64,000 nt of DNA, from assembly GCA_965644295.1 (NCBI GenBank), contig CBFFRP010000212.1, positions 51,509 through 115,508 of the forward strand, written 5' to 3'. Under the pieces are notes generated by a model. It did no database searches. It was not told where the DNA came from and worked only from the letters and a program-made list of their open reading frames with translations. Of this stretch, positions 24,283 to 35,852 are shown in pieces. Each line of letters begins with the position of its first letter. Positions within the stretch are counted from its first letter, which is position 1. The translations under genes and the position numbers were made by a program. This stretch comes from Paraphysomonas bandaiensis. Its lineage: Eukaryota; Chrysophyceae.

Positions 24283-25085
24283 AGTAGTGAATGTCTGATT
24301 ATTTAGCAATAGGCGTTGAGACCTTGCATCAATTAGTGGCTAGAAGAATGCTAGTCATACTAGTTAGACCACTACCCGTAACTAATCAATACAAACTCTT
24401 TTATCCTACTATTTAACGCTACGAAAGCTGCTTGTGCGTCGCCGCAAGCACCAAGGTGCAACCACCTCCGTTCTGAATAGAAGTAAGTGTTAATAAGTCC
24501 TGATAAACATGGTACTTGCATAAATCCCCTCAACAAAGTCGGACTCGCACATTTTCATGGTGTCCTGGGGGATAAGTACCGGAGAGATTCTCTCTGGGAA
24601 ATAACGTGAGCCGCAATAATAGTCAGCAGATAAATTTTCTGCCGACTCATAGCCGAAAATGCTTGTGTGGTACAAGGGACACCAATATAAGTGTCACTGT
24701 GTAGACGTCTTTGGTCTTTGGGCCTTGAAGAATAAACAGGCATCCGGTATTAAGGGTATCCAAGGTATTGGACTGCCTGCTGAAGTCAAGCATCCGGACT
24801 ATTCACCTTGAGGACTCAAAAATCCTGAAGTCAGCATGATATCAGGTATATCAACATTCTGCTTGCTCGCTGCATTTGCTTTGAGTGATAAGTGAAGGTG
24901 GTTGCACCTTGGTGCTTGCGGCGACGCATAAGCAGCTTCCGTAGCGTTTAATAGTAGGATAATATAGTTCGTAATAATACTAGTTATAGTTACAAGTAGA
25001 CGTCTATCTAGCTTGACTAGTTTTCATCTAGAGACTAAGCTGGTGCTGATTCTTAACGCCTATTGCTAATAATAAGACTTTCAAT
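24283..25085. mobile_element. Foldback/TIR element, most complete copy of a dispersed repeat family
   Basis: The ends are long imperfect inverted repeats. The outer part (GTGAATGTCT...AATAGGCGTT, from 24283) matches in reverse near 25053-25080. The inner part at 24399-24470 (TATCCTACTATTTAACGCT then AGCTGCTTGTGCGTCGCCG) matches in reverse at 24896-24965. The ~430-nt middle starts CCTCAACAAAGTCGGACTCG (24528) and includes short Gly/Ser-type broken frames only. No transposase is visible, so it is probably non-autonomous. Related copies lie at 25181-25307, 38039-38465 and 44405-44805. Confidence 0.6.
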
Positions 25086-25180
25086 ATAGCATAAAGATAC
25101 AGGACATAGATCAGGAGAAGCGTCTCGTTACCTCTGACATTTTGACGTACCGAAACATACTTCAAGGATATATGTTTCAC

Positions 25181-25307
25181 CCTCAACAAAGTCGGGCTCG
25201 CACATATTCATGGTGTTCGGGGGATAAGTACCGGATATATTTCTCTGGGAAACTAATCTGAGCGGCATATATAGTCAGCAGATAAATTTTCTGCCCACTC
25301 ATAATGC
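25181..25307. mobile_element. Truncated copy of the dispersed repeat
   Basis: From CCTCAACAAAGTCGGGCTCG to CTGCCCACTCATAATGC this segment is a close copy of the internal part of the element 0.65 kb upstream. The inner and outer inverted ends are absent. It may be a fragment left by a second insertion or by local rearrangement. Confidence 0.6.
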
Positions 25308-25464
25308 TTCTGACTCTCAAACGCATACGTCATCTACCGAGAGCTATAGTTAGTAAAAGTTTTCCACGATTCAAAAATAAAATACAAAAAATAAAAACTT
25401 TCTTAAACGTTCTTGTTTCTACATGAAGTCTACGCAGAGCTCAAGCATTGCATTGCATCTCTTT

Positions 25465-28397
25465 CTAAATTTCTCCATTGTTATCATCTCTTTTGAAAAG
25501 ATACATGAACCCCAAGCTCAGTGGAGTGGACTTCGACAGTGCAACCTAACAGAGAAATTACTACAACCAAAGAGCCATTTCGCGAATAGGTCACCTTATC
25601 ATCATTGAAAAATATCCACTGCCCATCCTTTTTTATGTGACAGACATAGTGTCCATGATCAGTGTTCCTGCCAATGTGACTGATTATAGCTTGAAGTGTG
25701 TATTTCCCCTCGCCATCATTTTGCTCTAACAGAGTTGACGATCCAGTACCTTCCGTATTCAGTCCCCCCGATCCATTGCCCTCTACCTGCGCACACATCA
25801 CAGTCATGATATCTCAATGCAGCTATAAAATATTTTGACATGTATACCTCCGCAACTGCGGCATCAATATTATCAGTGTGAGAGAAGAGCCAATCTGCAG
25901 CCCTGCGAGGAGTTAGATGTGATACCTACTAAAGCTGTTCACCAACCCACCTTTCAACGTTATAATCTGTAGCCTTCAAAGCAGCCATGCACTGCTTTTC
26001 AGTGTATCCAAAAGAAGTCAGCATAGCAAGAGAATTAGCATCCACTGCTGGGGAGGACGCAGAGTTGCAACGTTCGGCAGAGGCAGGGGGGTCATTGAAG
26101 TCCGGATCTTCCATATGAGCGAACACCCAACCCATAGCTGCATCTGCATCGGTATTGTGAGTAGCCAGGGCAGCTCGTTTAGATCCATTCTCGGAGAAAC
26201 CCATGGACATCAGCTGAGCAACAATTCCCTCGTCCGCTTCCACTGGGCATGCAGCTGTAGCATTAGTACTTGACGAAGATACATCTTGGGGCATCTCGAT
26301 TTCCCCATCTTGAAGTCCGCCACTGCAGCGGTACTGGGAAAGGTCGATGTGTTCAGGGACCGGAACTTCCGCGTCAATTTTACACAATTTCCAATCAGAG
26401 TCTACATAGTAACGACCGAGTTTTACCATCAAGTACCTCGGGAAATTACGAAATCTAGCTGTTCGTAACGCAGCTGAAAGTGGAGCTGGTTCAATTCCAT
26501 TTCCCAAGGCGGGGTTGCGATATTCTACTTGTTCTGATGCAAAAAAATTGTCTAGACAAGCCTCGAAAGGAACTACCAATGTCGGTTCACTTTGGTCCTC
26601 TGTATTATCAGCACTGGAAGGCGTTGATGAGTCAGCGAGCTTTCGCTTCCGTTCGCGGTGCTGAGCAACCTCGTCAGAGTTGACAGCGCAGAACAAGGGT
26701 ATCGGTAGCTCTAGAACATTCTGGGCAGTACCCTGGCCTGACACATATCGTACCATGTTCGTGATACTACACTGGTAGCGCTGCTGGAGCTCGAATAAAA
26801 AAACGGAGGGAGTGTCCATGGCACCCGGAGGGGCGGGAATACGAGTGCCCAGTGCAGTGCGTTCCGCTCGCTGAACCTGATCCAAAAGATACTGCATATA
26901 TTCCGAGGCGTCCTGTTGCCGCCCAGAAGAAAACTCTCTATGGCCTCGACCCACCAGATGCTTCAGCATGCGAGGAGCAATAACAAGACTTTCGTCCCGC
27001 ACTGCTGAGGGTTCCTCCTCAGATGACATGCGCACCATCGACTGTGGCACTTGAAGGGCATACCTATCAGAAAGTAATGCAACAGCAATCTTGCTCATCT
27101 GTACAGGAATATCATCAGTGGGATCACAGTTTTCGGGCAGTGAGGATACGATTGCATTGGAATTGTCATAGTATCTTGTCTGGAACTCAGGAATGCTAAA
27201 CAGCACTTGTAATACAGAGTTCATATAACAGGTGGAACCGATATTGGTCAGTCCGATTCTTCCAGGCCCCGTGACAGTTTCGAGATCCTCACCACTCTCC
27301 AGGATCTTGCTCCAGTCATATGTCATATTCTTGGCTACCTCTTCTTCCCCAAGGGTACGCTCAGTTTTCTCCAAACGCATAATATCTATGCCCCAGTGGG
27401 AAAGGTATTCGCCCAAACGAGGAACTTTAACGAGACAGTCCTCGTCCTCCGCATATGACCACACGTCTGCTCCATGGGGAGTAATGGTGCCTACATTTAC
27501 AAATACAACTCCTTATGAGAATTCTACATGTATGCTGTCACCGACACTAACCTAACTTGACGCAGAGCGGGTATTTTTTCCCCGTGTCGATATAGTGCTG
27601 CAGAGCTGCACCAGATCCACCAGATCCGTCCCAGTGCTTTCTCCCACCACCAATATAACCTGTTGAGAGGTTCAACCATAAATTCCCAGTGTCACCTGAG
27701 GCTTCACATGCCCAATTTTTAGGGTTGTTGGAGATAATCTTGCCATTGTCCAGCTGCTCCAAGTTAGCTGCGTACTTGCTCTCAATTACATCCTGGTCAG
27801 CTTGCCAGGTATCCACTTGCATATTAGCCCGCATCCCCTGGTGGTCAATAATCGCCTCGCATATGGTGCGTACAAACTCTGGGATATCTGTGTCAGACAG
27901 TGGCAGCTCATGTGTCTCACCATTTTCAATAACAACTAAAAAATGAGTCTTCTCAACGTCATACTTGGGGCCTGTGTTAAACCCGCCCTCAACTCCAATC
28001 GCAAGCTTAGTTGGGGCATCATCATTGGAACAATCGTCTTTCCTGTGCACTTGTCTCCAAATCTCGTGCAAGTATAGTTTGCATCCGGTTCGGAGGGCAT
28101 CTGCTCTGAAGTGGTCTTGTCCATAGCCGAGAAACGACTGCAGGTTTACATACAGACCTCCAGGAGAATAGGGGCTACATGGGAACACAACACAGAGGTG
28201 AGGGGGGCGACACACAGGCATGTAACGGCATGTAACGGCATGTAACGGCATGTATGAGTATGTATGTATGAATATGCGCACCTGTCGAATGATAAGACAC
28301 ACTCGTCATTATACACACGATCACTAGGACCAGGGACACGAAGGCTCGAGAGCTCAGAGCGAATAATGGGAAGAAGATCAGAGGCAGATCGGTTCAT
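25465..28397 (-). CDS. USP5: USP5/isopeptidase-T-type ubiquitin hydrolase, ~868 aa
   Basis: Six exons: 28397-28282, 28174-27552, 27490-25951, 25902-25848, 25786-25595 and 25545-25465. The introns are 107, 61, 48, 61 and 49 nt. The order is that of USP5: N-terminal region ([15 protein letters not shown]), ZnF-UBP, a USP domain with Cys box [10 protein letters not shown], two UBA domains ([28 protein letters not shown]) inserted in the catalytic domain, then the His box GHYVCHI. The C-terminal strand ([12 protein letters not shown]) appears only after the 49-nt intron is removed. USP5 disassembles free polyubiquitin chains by recognising the free ubiquitin C-terminus. The length is close to the ~860 aa usual for the family. 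The zinc finger looks degenerate: CxxC reads CEAS and CGR reads GGR, although the NLWLNL, GR and HY landmarks remain. Confidence 0.92.
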
Positions 28398-28490
28398 GTT
28401 AAGTGGTTTACTCGTAGCTGTTCACTGTGATAGTGCTGCACTGAGATGTCCAGCATCCTCATGACTCCTCGAGCTGTATAACATCTAGAC

Positions 28491-28620
28491 ATGTACCGGT
28501 GTACGGTGTGTAGGTGTGTATTCGTACATAGAGATACGCACAGAGGAACAATCCCGTAAACATACTGATGCAATGTATACACTACAGTACCCGTATACCG
28601 ATGTATACCAGCAGAAAAAG
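28491..28620. promoter_or_regulatory. Promoter region with GTACCGG and CCGTATACCG motifs
   Basis: Upstream of the USP5 start (28397) lie a TACCGGTGTACGGTG stretch (near 28495) and CAGTACCCGTATACCGATGT (near 28587). The second is followed by another GTATACC. These share the core seen in the other promoters here. Position relative to the transcription start is unknown. Confidence 0.4.
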
Positions 28621-28668
28621 TACACAAAAATGAATCTTTCTGCACACAAAAACACCATAAAAAAAACA

Positions 28669-28741
28669 CGATCTACCTCGGACTCGAACCGAGAACCTCC
28701 ACATCCGAAGTGTGGCGCGCTATCCATTACGCCAGCAGACC
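28669..28741 (-). tRNA. tRNA-Arg, anticodon TCG
   Basis: Reading the minus strand from 28741, a full cloverleaf folds. The 7-bp acceptor stem is GGTCTGC/GTAGATC with two G-U pairs. The D arm is GCG...CGC. The anticodon stem CCACA/TGTGG carries loop CTTCGGA (anticodon TCG, reading CGA). A 5-nt variable loop is followed by T arm CTCGG-TTCGAGT-CCGAG and discriminator G. It has no intron and no encoded CCA. A run of eight T residues on the transcribed strand (28659-28666) follows at once and fits a Pol III terminator. Confidence 0.95.
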
Positions 28742-31290
28742 CTGAGACAGACGGTGAAAATTGGGATATAGAAATACAAAGCTGCACTCAGCTTCTGGAA
28801 AAGTCCTACCACACAAGTCCAGAAAAATGAATTCTGTTTTTTTGTATGGGAGTGTGTGTAGGAGGGGGTTGAAGTGGAGATATTCTGGTCTGCAGAATTC
28901 TGCGTTTATGTACGTGATTCTGCGTTAATGTACGTCCCTCTTAACGACCATATCGAGCGTATGGCTGCGTAAAAGTACTTATATATATATATAGTCTTGT
29001 AGAGGACTCTTATTACTACTATGTGCCTTACTGACAATATCTACCGTGTGTAATCAGGTCAGTATTCCCAGTGAATATGCTAACGTCATGAAATAACAAA
29101 TATGTTCCAGTGGCCACCATAAGGCGCGATGACAACACCTAAAAACTCTTTAAGTATCGATATCAGGCAGTCTAATATGCCCTACCTCTCATTGGGTGGC
29201 TTCATACTCCACTACGGTTGCCACAAAGGTGTCTGGTATTACATTTACCAGGGTCAGTCAGAGCAGTGTAAATTGATTGATGATAATTAGAATTGTTGTA
29301 GTTTCATAGAGATGTGCACAAACAGGTGATGGGGGAGTGCTTAATGCCTGTCAGTTGTTGTTTTTGCGATCCGAGCCAGGAAATGCATTGACTGTGGCCA
29401 CTGCCTTCGAATTGATTGGCAATCGAAGCAAGCCTTTGTAGTGCTACAGTTGAGAGACGTGTTGATGCGTATGCCGAACGGCAATGTCAGTGATGCCGTC
29501 AAATTACTTTTTAATGTTTGCATGTGTTGAAACGTTAAATATCGGGATGTACCAAAACCTTCATAAGATCAATTAGAAGCATATATATCGAGAGGACAAA
29601 ACAAGAGTTATTATTGATAGTGATCCAAGTCAAGAACTATCCAGTATCAAGAATTATAGTCCAAAGCTTCATGGAATGTACAACTTGTGAAAGGTTTAAA
29701 CTTGGCACAAAGGTGTACATGAATTTCTAAATGAGAAAGCAAAGAAATTAACTTCGATTAGTTTGGATATATATATTTTTAGTAAGCCAATCTTGCCTAT
29801 GATTATTATTTTCGTAATTAAGTGTCTGAATCATCGCTTGGAGGTGTTGAAGTGCTGTCCGAGAAAGTTTCCGGTAGTTTTAATATTTATAGATTTTGTT
29901 GTGCGTATGTATTGAGTTATATCCACACATTAAACTACAACCAACTCCATAATGGGGTAATAATATAATAAAAGCATACAGGGGTACTGAGGGGAGGTTG
30001 TAAGGCAATGAGGTAGCATACATGGGTGCCTTGGCTAGTGGCTACACCTAGGCAGTACGCAGAATTAGGAGAGAGGAGTGCATAATATTCAATTGTTATA
30101 ATATATATATATATATATTTTCAAGATTATAAAAGCATTATAGACATAGCATAGAGTGTACTTTGATGCGTTGGTTTCCTCTGGGGGTGATATGGGGGCT
30201 GATGGGGTGGTGTATGTAAGTGCTTGTGATTGGGGTATAATGTACAATTAGTAGTTGGTGTGAAAAGAGTTTCCATACGTGTCAACATGTGTATAAAGCC
30301 AAAATATAGCTAAACATACAATGTTCATATTGTATACAATGTACTTGTCATGTTTTTCATCATCTGGAGGTCACCTAACAGCCTCTGGTGGTTGACATAT
30401 AGAGGAGAACTATATCTGTATTGGAATAGTAAATTACAAGCTTATTATTATTATTTCTTGGGTTACCTGCTGTCACAGTATATATACTTATGATTTATAT
30501 GTTTTTACGATGTCTATGAAGGTGCACTCGGCTCAAGGGCTCACTGTGATGAATACTGGTGATATGCATATTAAGCGTGTGAGCGTGTGTCAATGTGTTT
30601 CAACTCTGTACATATTTTCATACTCTCACTATAGAAAAGATAAAATTTGTACGCTCTATGAGTATAAATATATATAGACTCCGTACATTTAAGTCAACTT
30701 TTGGCCTTCTACTGCTCTTCTTCTTCATACTTACCAGATCGCCTGCTTGCTCAATAAGATGCTTAATAACGACTGTAATGACCCACTTAATGATGCCACG
30801 AATAAACCTCGTCTTATCTTTCCTTTAAAGGGTTGTGACATTGCTGTCTTATGTCGATATTGTCTTGTATTTGTTGCTATCTTTTAATGTGTCTATCACG
30901 TCTTTTATCTCTTCCACAGATAGAGCTCCATTATTGGGGTAAACCGTATGGAATAAATTACCTTTTTTACATCTACCCTTTTCTTAATAGAATGCTGTAT
31001 TTTTAGGGTAAAAATAGTAAAAATGGGAGAAAAAAATAAATTGCCGCCATCCTTTAATCTGAGGGTGTGGGGAATAGTGAGTGGTGATGATGAGTGAGAA
31101 CTTTTCTCGTTTTTCTGGACTTGTCTGGTAGGAAAAAGAACATTACTGCTGTATTCGGCTGTAGGACTGTACAGTATATGAGTGTACAACAGTTACAGTT
31201 CACGCACTTATCTCTCTCACATATATATGCATACAGCTACATACCTGACTCTATCACATCATTCTATTTCATAGTACGACGTCTTAGTCA
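28742..31290. other. Gene-poor intergenic region
   Basis: About 2.5 kb with no supported gene. It contains AT microsatellites (around 28,980 and 30,100), G-rich patches (28,850; 30,185-30,235) and short unconvincing ORFs. A GTACAGTATATGAGTGTAC stretch near 31,170 may belong to the promoter of the gene at 31291. Confidence 0.55.
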
Positions 31291-31719
31291 ATGGCTGAAA
31301 CTAAAGCTACAGAGAAGAAGCAAGTCGGTGAGCACAGCTTCACTGCTGATCAGCAGAACTGGGAGCAGGTGCGTTATGTTCCCTGCGGCGCAGTTTGTCA
31401 GTTTATTTACATTTATGTAGCGAGTGAAAACTGAATTAGAAAGTAGCAAGAAGTGGAATGAGCACTGGGGAACCCTCTTTGCTGGTAATGTGCCGAATGA
31501 CTACAAAGAGCGTGTAGAGTTTCTGGAGGAAGAGCTGAAAAAGTACGAAACTTTTTCTGATAGTGTGTTCATTCTAACTCATTGTAAAACAGACAAAAAG
31601 CAAGCGGTGAGTCATTCTCTCAGTGTCGCTATGGAGTTGGCTCTGCGTTTAAAGAAGTTACCGTCGGTAATAAAGATTATCGAAGGAAGAAGTTTTTCGT
31701 CGATGACGTAGACTGTTAG
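31291..31719 (+). CDS. Small protein resembling ciliary inner-microtubule proteins (C20orf85-like), ~105 aa
   Basis: Exons 31291-31368, 31421-31564 and 31624-31719 with introns of 52 and 59 nt. The N-terminal half reads QQNWEQRVKTELESSKKWNEHWGTL. The spacing of Trp-Arg-Glu-Trp-Trp-Gly recalls C20orf85/CIMIP1-type proteins found inside doublet microtubules; this is recognition by eye, not a search. The rest is charged and helical and ends in YRRKKFFVDDVDC. That ending appears only with the second intron. Its donor (GTGTTC) is weak: a stronger GTGAGT at 31608 would leave an implausible 17-nt intron, or a 48-nt intron giving a different C-terminus. The gene is probably real; the 3' exon is uncertain. 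Confidence 0.6.
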
Positions 31720-32202
31720 GAAACTGCACGTTGTCTACTTTCATACACTTTGTCTACTTTCATGCACTTGTATATTCTCATGCATTTGTTTACGCGTGTC
31801 GTTCAATAATGCTGCTGCTGTGATAAAGATTACTAAGGTACTCATGTACATTTACTATGTGCACTTTGATTCAAAGCTTTCTCACTAATTATTATCTAAA
31901 CTCCAATTTTGGTTGGAAATATTAAGCCATCCATTGGTAGGAGAACTGAATCAACTAGTAGTTATTTATCATGCAAGATAGCAATATTTAAACACTGAAC
32001 ACACTCTCCAAACTTATGTGTGATGATCGGTACATCGCTGAAGGCTACTATGTACAGTATCTTCTCTCCTTGGTAATTATGACCACGTGAACACCACTGG
32101 TATGTCAAGTATATACATTTCGCTATCACGTGGATACCACCTTATATTATGAAAAGTCCTTTCTAAATCTTCCGTATCATAGTAAACATTATTAATACAC
32201 AG
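31720..32202. other. Short convergent intergenic region
   Basis: About 480 nt of AT-rich DNA between two convergent 3' ends. I see a small tandem repeat of TTTCATNCACTTGT-like units near 31,740-31,790 and nothing else. Confidence 0.5.
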
Positions 32203-35200
32203 TTATCCCACAGAATCATTATCTACTATTCTATTATTTTGAGGACACATAACAGAATCATTATTGCTATCGTCATCAGAATCACCACTCCTCATCAATA
32301 ACTCTTTAACAACTTTCTGTCGCATCCGCTTCTCAAGACGAAAGTGATTCTCTACGGTTCCACTATCTGAATTTTGTAGCTCTATCGCTTGGTCGCAGTT
32401 TTCACCCGTGACGCACACATGTCCATTGGGAGAACCCTCCTTCGATTCACCTTGTCCCACTCTTGTAGGGGAGGCGTCTTTACATCCACCAATAGAGACC
32501 AGACTTTGGGCAGCGTCAACAACTAGTTCTGTTTCTGTATTCTCCTTTGATTGTAACTCAGTTCTATTTTCAGAGAGAACCACACTCACTTGTCCATTGT
32601 ATGCGGGCTCGGTCTCTGTGACCACCACCTGGTCAGTAGTTGTTTCTGGCGCATGTCCTACGCTATTACTTCTGCTGCGGGAGCCAGATCCAATACTACT
32701 TGCATGTTCGACAAATTCCCCCCAATGTTCATCATCTTCTTCGTGATACTGTTGTTCGTCATGCATGAATATCGTCGGATGCACAGCATTGTCATCAAAC
32801 ACGAAACCCCTTTCTCTTTCGCCCCTCCCGTTGTGAATATCTGGGGAGCTACAGGGACTGATAGAAGGAGATCGGCGACGGGGTGGAGGAATCGCACGCA
32901 CAGGGCGTGATACAACGGTTTCCAACCTAGGTAGAGGAGGAATAATTTCGTTGTCTACCTTGAAAGTGTCCATGTATTTCCTTCTATGACACCCCACAAT
33001 TACCAACATCTAATATTGATCAACTATGCCACATATATTCAGGTGATAGATATTACGCAATGTCAAAGTGCCACAAAATAGAATGTCATATATCAGTGGT
33101 ATTGACCTGTCCTTGTCGCTGCAGTCGCCTTGAGCACTTAGAGCTTTCTTGGGAAGTCTAGGGAGGTTTGCTGCTGATGTATTCACCGCCAACGAAACAA
33201 GAGGACTGATAATCTCTTCCGTCATATCATTTGCCCCCATAAAGCCTTCGTTTAACACGCGCTCCTCCTCTGTATAAAGTGAGAGAAAAGTAGTAAATTT
33301 AGGTTGGCTACCTGTGGGATGATAATTGGGTGGATGAACTTCCACGCCACGAGCTGACACCACAACACCTATACCTATAGCACAGCCAATATAAGAACAG
33401 CTACACATAATTGCAGATAAGTAATCACCATGAGTTGACATTGCTTCGCGCCTGCGACACAATATTTCCTTCTGCACAGGGTTCATAGCGTGCTCATTAC
33501 TATGACAGGAAGCACCGTACTGGGATTGCAACAGGCCATGAGAGGAATTCGGGCTAATTGTATCCATGTTCTCTCCACTGCACTCAATATCCATATCTCC
33601 CATCGTCTCTGTATGTAAACTGGAGTAATAAGTCATTCTACACGGAAAGATACTGCTCGAGGAGCTATCAGAGTGCTCGCTGCTCCCAATGTCAGACTCC
33701 TCACTGTACTCCGAGGAGGTTGTGGATGTCTGACGGCGGTGACCTTTGCGACTCCTCGGGCGGGCACGAATAGGAGTCGCCCCTCTCAGCAGAGAGTTAA
33801 ATGCCAGTCTCCTGCAATCATATCAGCACACAACACCCACACCAGCAACTCTCACTTATTTCGTCCTCTGTAACGGTGGCTCATTTCTATAGCAACACTG
33901 TCCAGGTTCCCTGACAGAGCATTTACCTTAGAAGCGCAAAATGATATATACCACGCAAAGCATACCTGCCAGGTAGGTCCTCATGCGCACAACCTCCGGC
34001 GTTTCCTTCTCAGACCGCTGCAAGGCGTAATCCTGATAGACCGGCATGAAGTTGTGGTACACATCCTGCAGAGGGAATTGGTACAAGCGGAAACTATTCC
34101 AGTAAACGAACCTGCATAACATCGTGCACCGAGAGAACACTTTTGACATTATCGATAAACCTACTATCAGGTATTCCTCCCTGGAACTCTGCACAGCATA
34201 TAACAAGAGGTATACGCCCTGGCGTGATATACATACCTGAAGTGGGGAAAGCGCACATAAGCAGAAACGAAAAAAGGACCATCTCCACACAGAGAATGAG
34301 ATCGTTCCACATATACGAGTCTTCGGGAGACATCGAGCTCGCCTTCACCGCAAGACTCTGGTAATATGTTGCGAATACGATGGCTGCACAGAATCAGGGC
34401 GGTCACTTTTCATAACATCACTACATAACACATGCCAACCTTTAACCGTCGCGAACTTCAGAACAGGTCTAAATTTCCGTATAAGTTGTTTGGTGGCAAG
34501 GTAGAAGACAAACATGCAGTACAGAGCCCATGCGTAGCTGCAATAACCAGTCATCGCAATGCTAAAACAGCGATGCAACTGACCTGATGTTATACACAAT
34601 AAACTCAAATATCTGATACGGAAGCTTATAATAGTTGTCGGTGGCAATCATAATGACATCCATGATAGCCACAATTGGTTTCACTATAATGAACTGCAGC
34701 ACACCTCGATGACATAGCCGCATCAATCTGTATGCGTCTTTACAATAAACGACTATATCAACAAGGAATATCACCAACCTTGCATCTCTAGGCCTAGGTT
34801 TCAAAAAACACAGAGGACAAGGCATACGCAGCTGTGGCTCGTTTTCGATTTGGTATATGCAATCCGTTTCGCCGCCACAGTACTCCAGAATTAAATTTAG
34901 AAAAGAGTAAATGACGAAGGCTTCGTATACATCTCTTCCAATTTCAGCATAAGCTCCTGCGTCTCCTAAGCCAAGTGCCATGGCAGAGCACACGGCATAC
35001 ACAGGACATATAAACAGAATGCGGATGACGTATATCTGTATCCCGGGCATGGTGTAGTGGGTCAAGTGCTGTATGATGTGGGCGATGCTGATGACTATTG
35101 ACACACCCGCAAACACACAGGCTACAATAGTGGCCTGCACATGATATCAGCACACGCACATCACAGGGTGGTTTATCTATCACAGGACCTGATTGGTGTG

Positions 35201-35242
35201 GATCCACTCTACCTCCCCCTCTGGTATATACCGCCCGAACAT
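32203..35242 (-). CDS. TMEM184/DUF300 (LAZ1-type) multipass membrane protein with long Ser/acidic tail, ~833-847 aa
   Basis: Exons: 35242-35213, 35134-34584, 34537-34440, 34383-34237, 34188-34112, 34065-33966, 33910-33856, 33811-33107 and 32983-32203. The introns are 78, 46, 56, 48, 46, 55, 44 and 123 nt. The total is 848 codons; an extra in-frame 42-nt intron at 33270-33311 would give 834. DUF300 landmarks are clear: IIQHLTHYTMPGIQIYVIRI, the VYAV region, YEAFVIYSFLNLILEYCGG, QFIIVKPIVAIMDV, YATKQL-like helix, PVLKFATVK and MWNDLILCVEM. Several TM helices are followed by a ~500-residue cytosolic tail rich in Ser, Arg, Asp and Glu. Family members are solute-carrier-like proteins of endomembranes; transport activity here is inference. 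The first exon (MFGRYIPEGE) and the 123-nt intron are the least certain parts. Confidence 0.78.
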
Positions 35243-35395
35243 GCCCCCAGCTCGATCTATCTATAGCTACACATGCAGACAGAGTTGTCGCTTCACTGGT
35301 TCATTAGGTGCAGCACATATGGGCCTAACAGTGCCAGTAGCTGTACCTCAGTCTGTGTCTGTGTCTGTGTGGGTGGATAGAGCTGTAGATGAGCT

Positions 35396-35750
35396 CTAGC
35401 TGTGAGTTGGTAGCAGGAATATGAAGAAGAACATCAACACAGCACACAGCACTGCAATGTACACCTCCACCTGCATACACAGACAGATATGTACCGCTGT
35501 ATATAGACATACAGTGCTGTGTATGCAACACTCCTCCTTATAAAGGAGTACCGCTGCACGAGTCTAGAAAGACACCAAGACGAAAAATTGGTGCAAGGTA
35601 CAAAAAGACATCAAGAACAGCAGGAGTGTACCGTATTATACCGTACCGCAGTACCTTCCCGAGTGTACCAATGCACAACATGTACTGCACGATGTACTGT
35701 GTATCAACAATGAGCTGAAACACGAGCACTGGCGCTATCAATCTACCCAT
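35396..35750 (-). CDS. Possible micro-membrane protein, ~56 aa
   Basis: Two putative exons, 35750-35655 and 35470-35396, joined by a 184-nt intron (donor GTACTG, acceptor ATGCAG). They would encode a short N-terminal hydrophobic segment (LIAPVLVFQLIV) and a strong C-terminal TM helix (AVLCAVLMFFFIFLL), ending THS. The frame is continuous and the second exon has the look of a tail anchor. Against it, the intron is long for this genome and contains the GTACCGTATTATACCGTACC motif otherwise seen in promoters. The stretch may instead be 5' UTR or promoter of the flanking divergent genes. Confidence 0.3.
35628..35655. promoter_or_regulatory. TACCGTA-type promoter motif cluster
   Basis: GTACCGTATTATACCGTACC (35628-35647) and an adjacent GCAGTACC lie 200-220 bp upstream of the DHHC start codon at 35853. 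They match the motif vocabulary of the other gene-pair promoters in the window. Confidence 0.4.
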
Positions 35751-35852
35751 ACACACACACACACACCTTAACCCTCATCGTCATCAACAGGTTATGATAA
35801 GTTAACCCGTGTCTTATATTCATCCCCTGTCGCCCCTATCTGTGTCCGCATA

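Noticed and set aside
28201-28260. Short direct repeats considered as a CRISPR-like array
   Set aside because: Only three 10-nt repeats with no spacers, within a eukaryotic intron.
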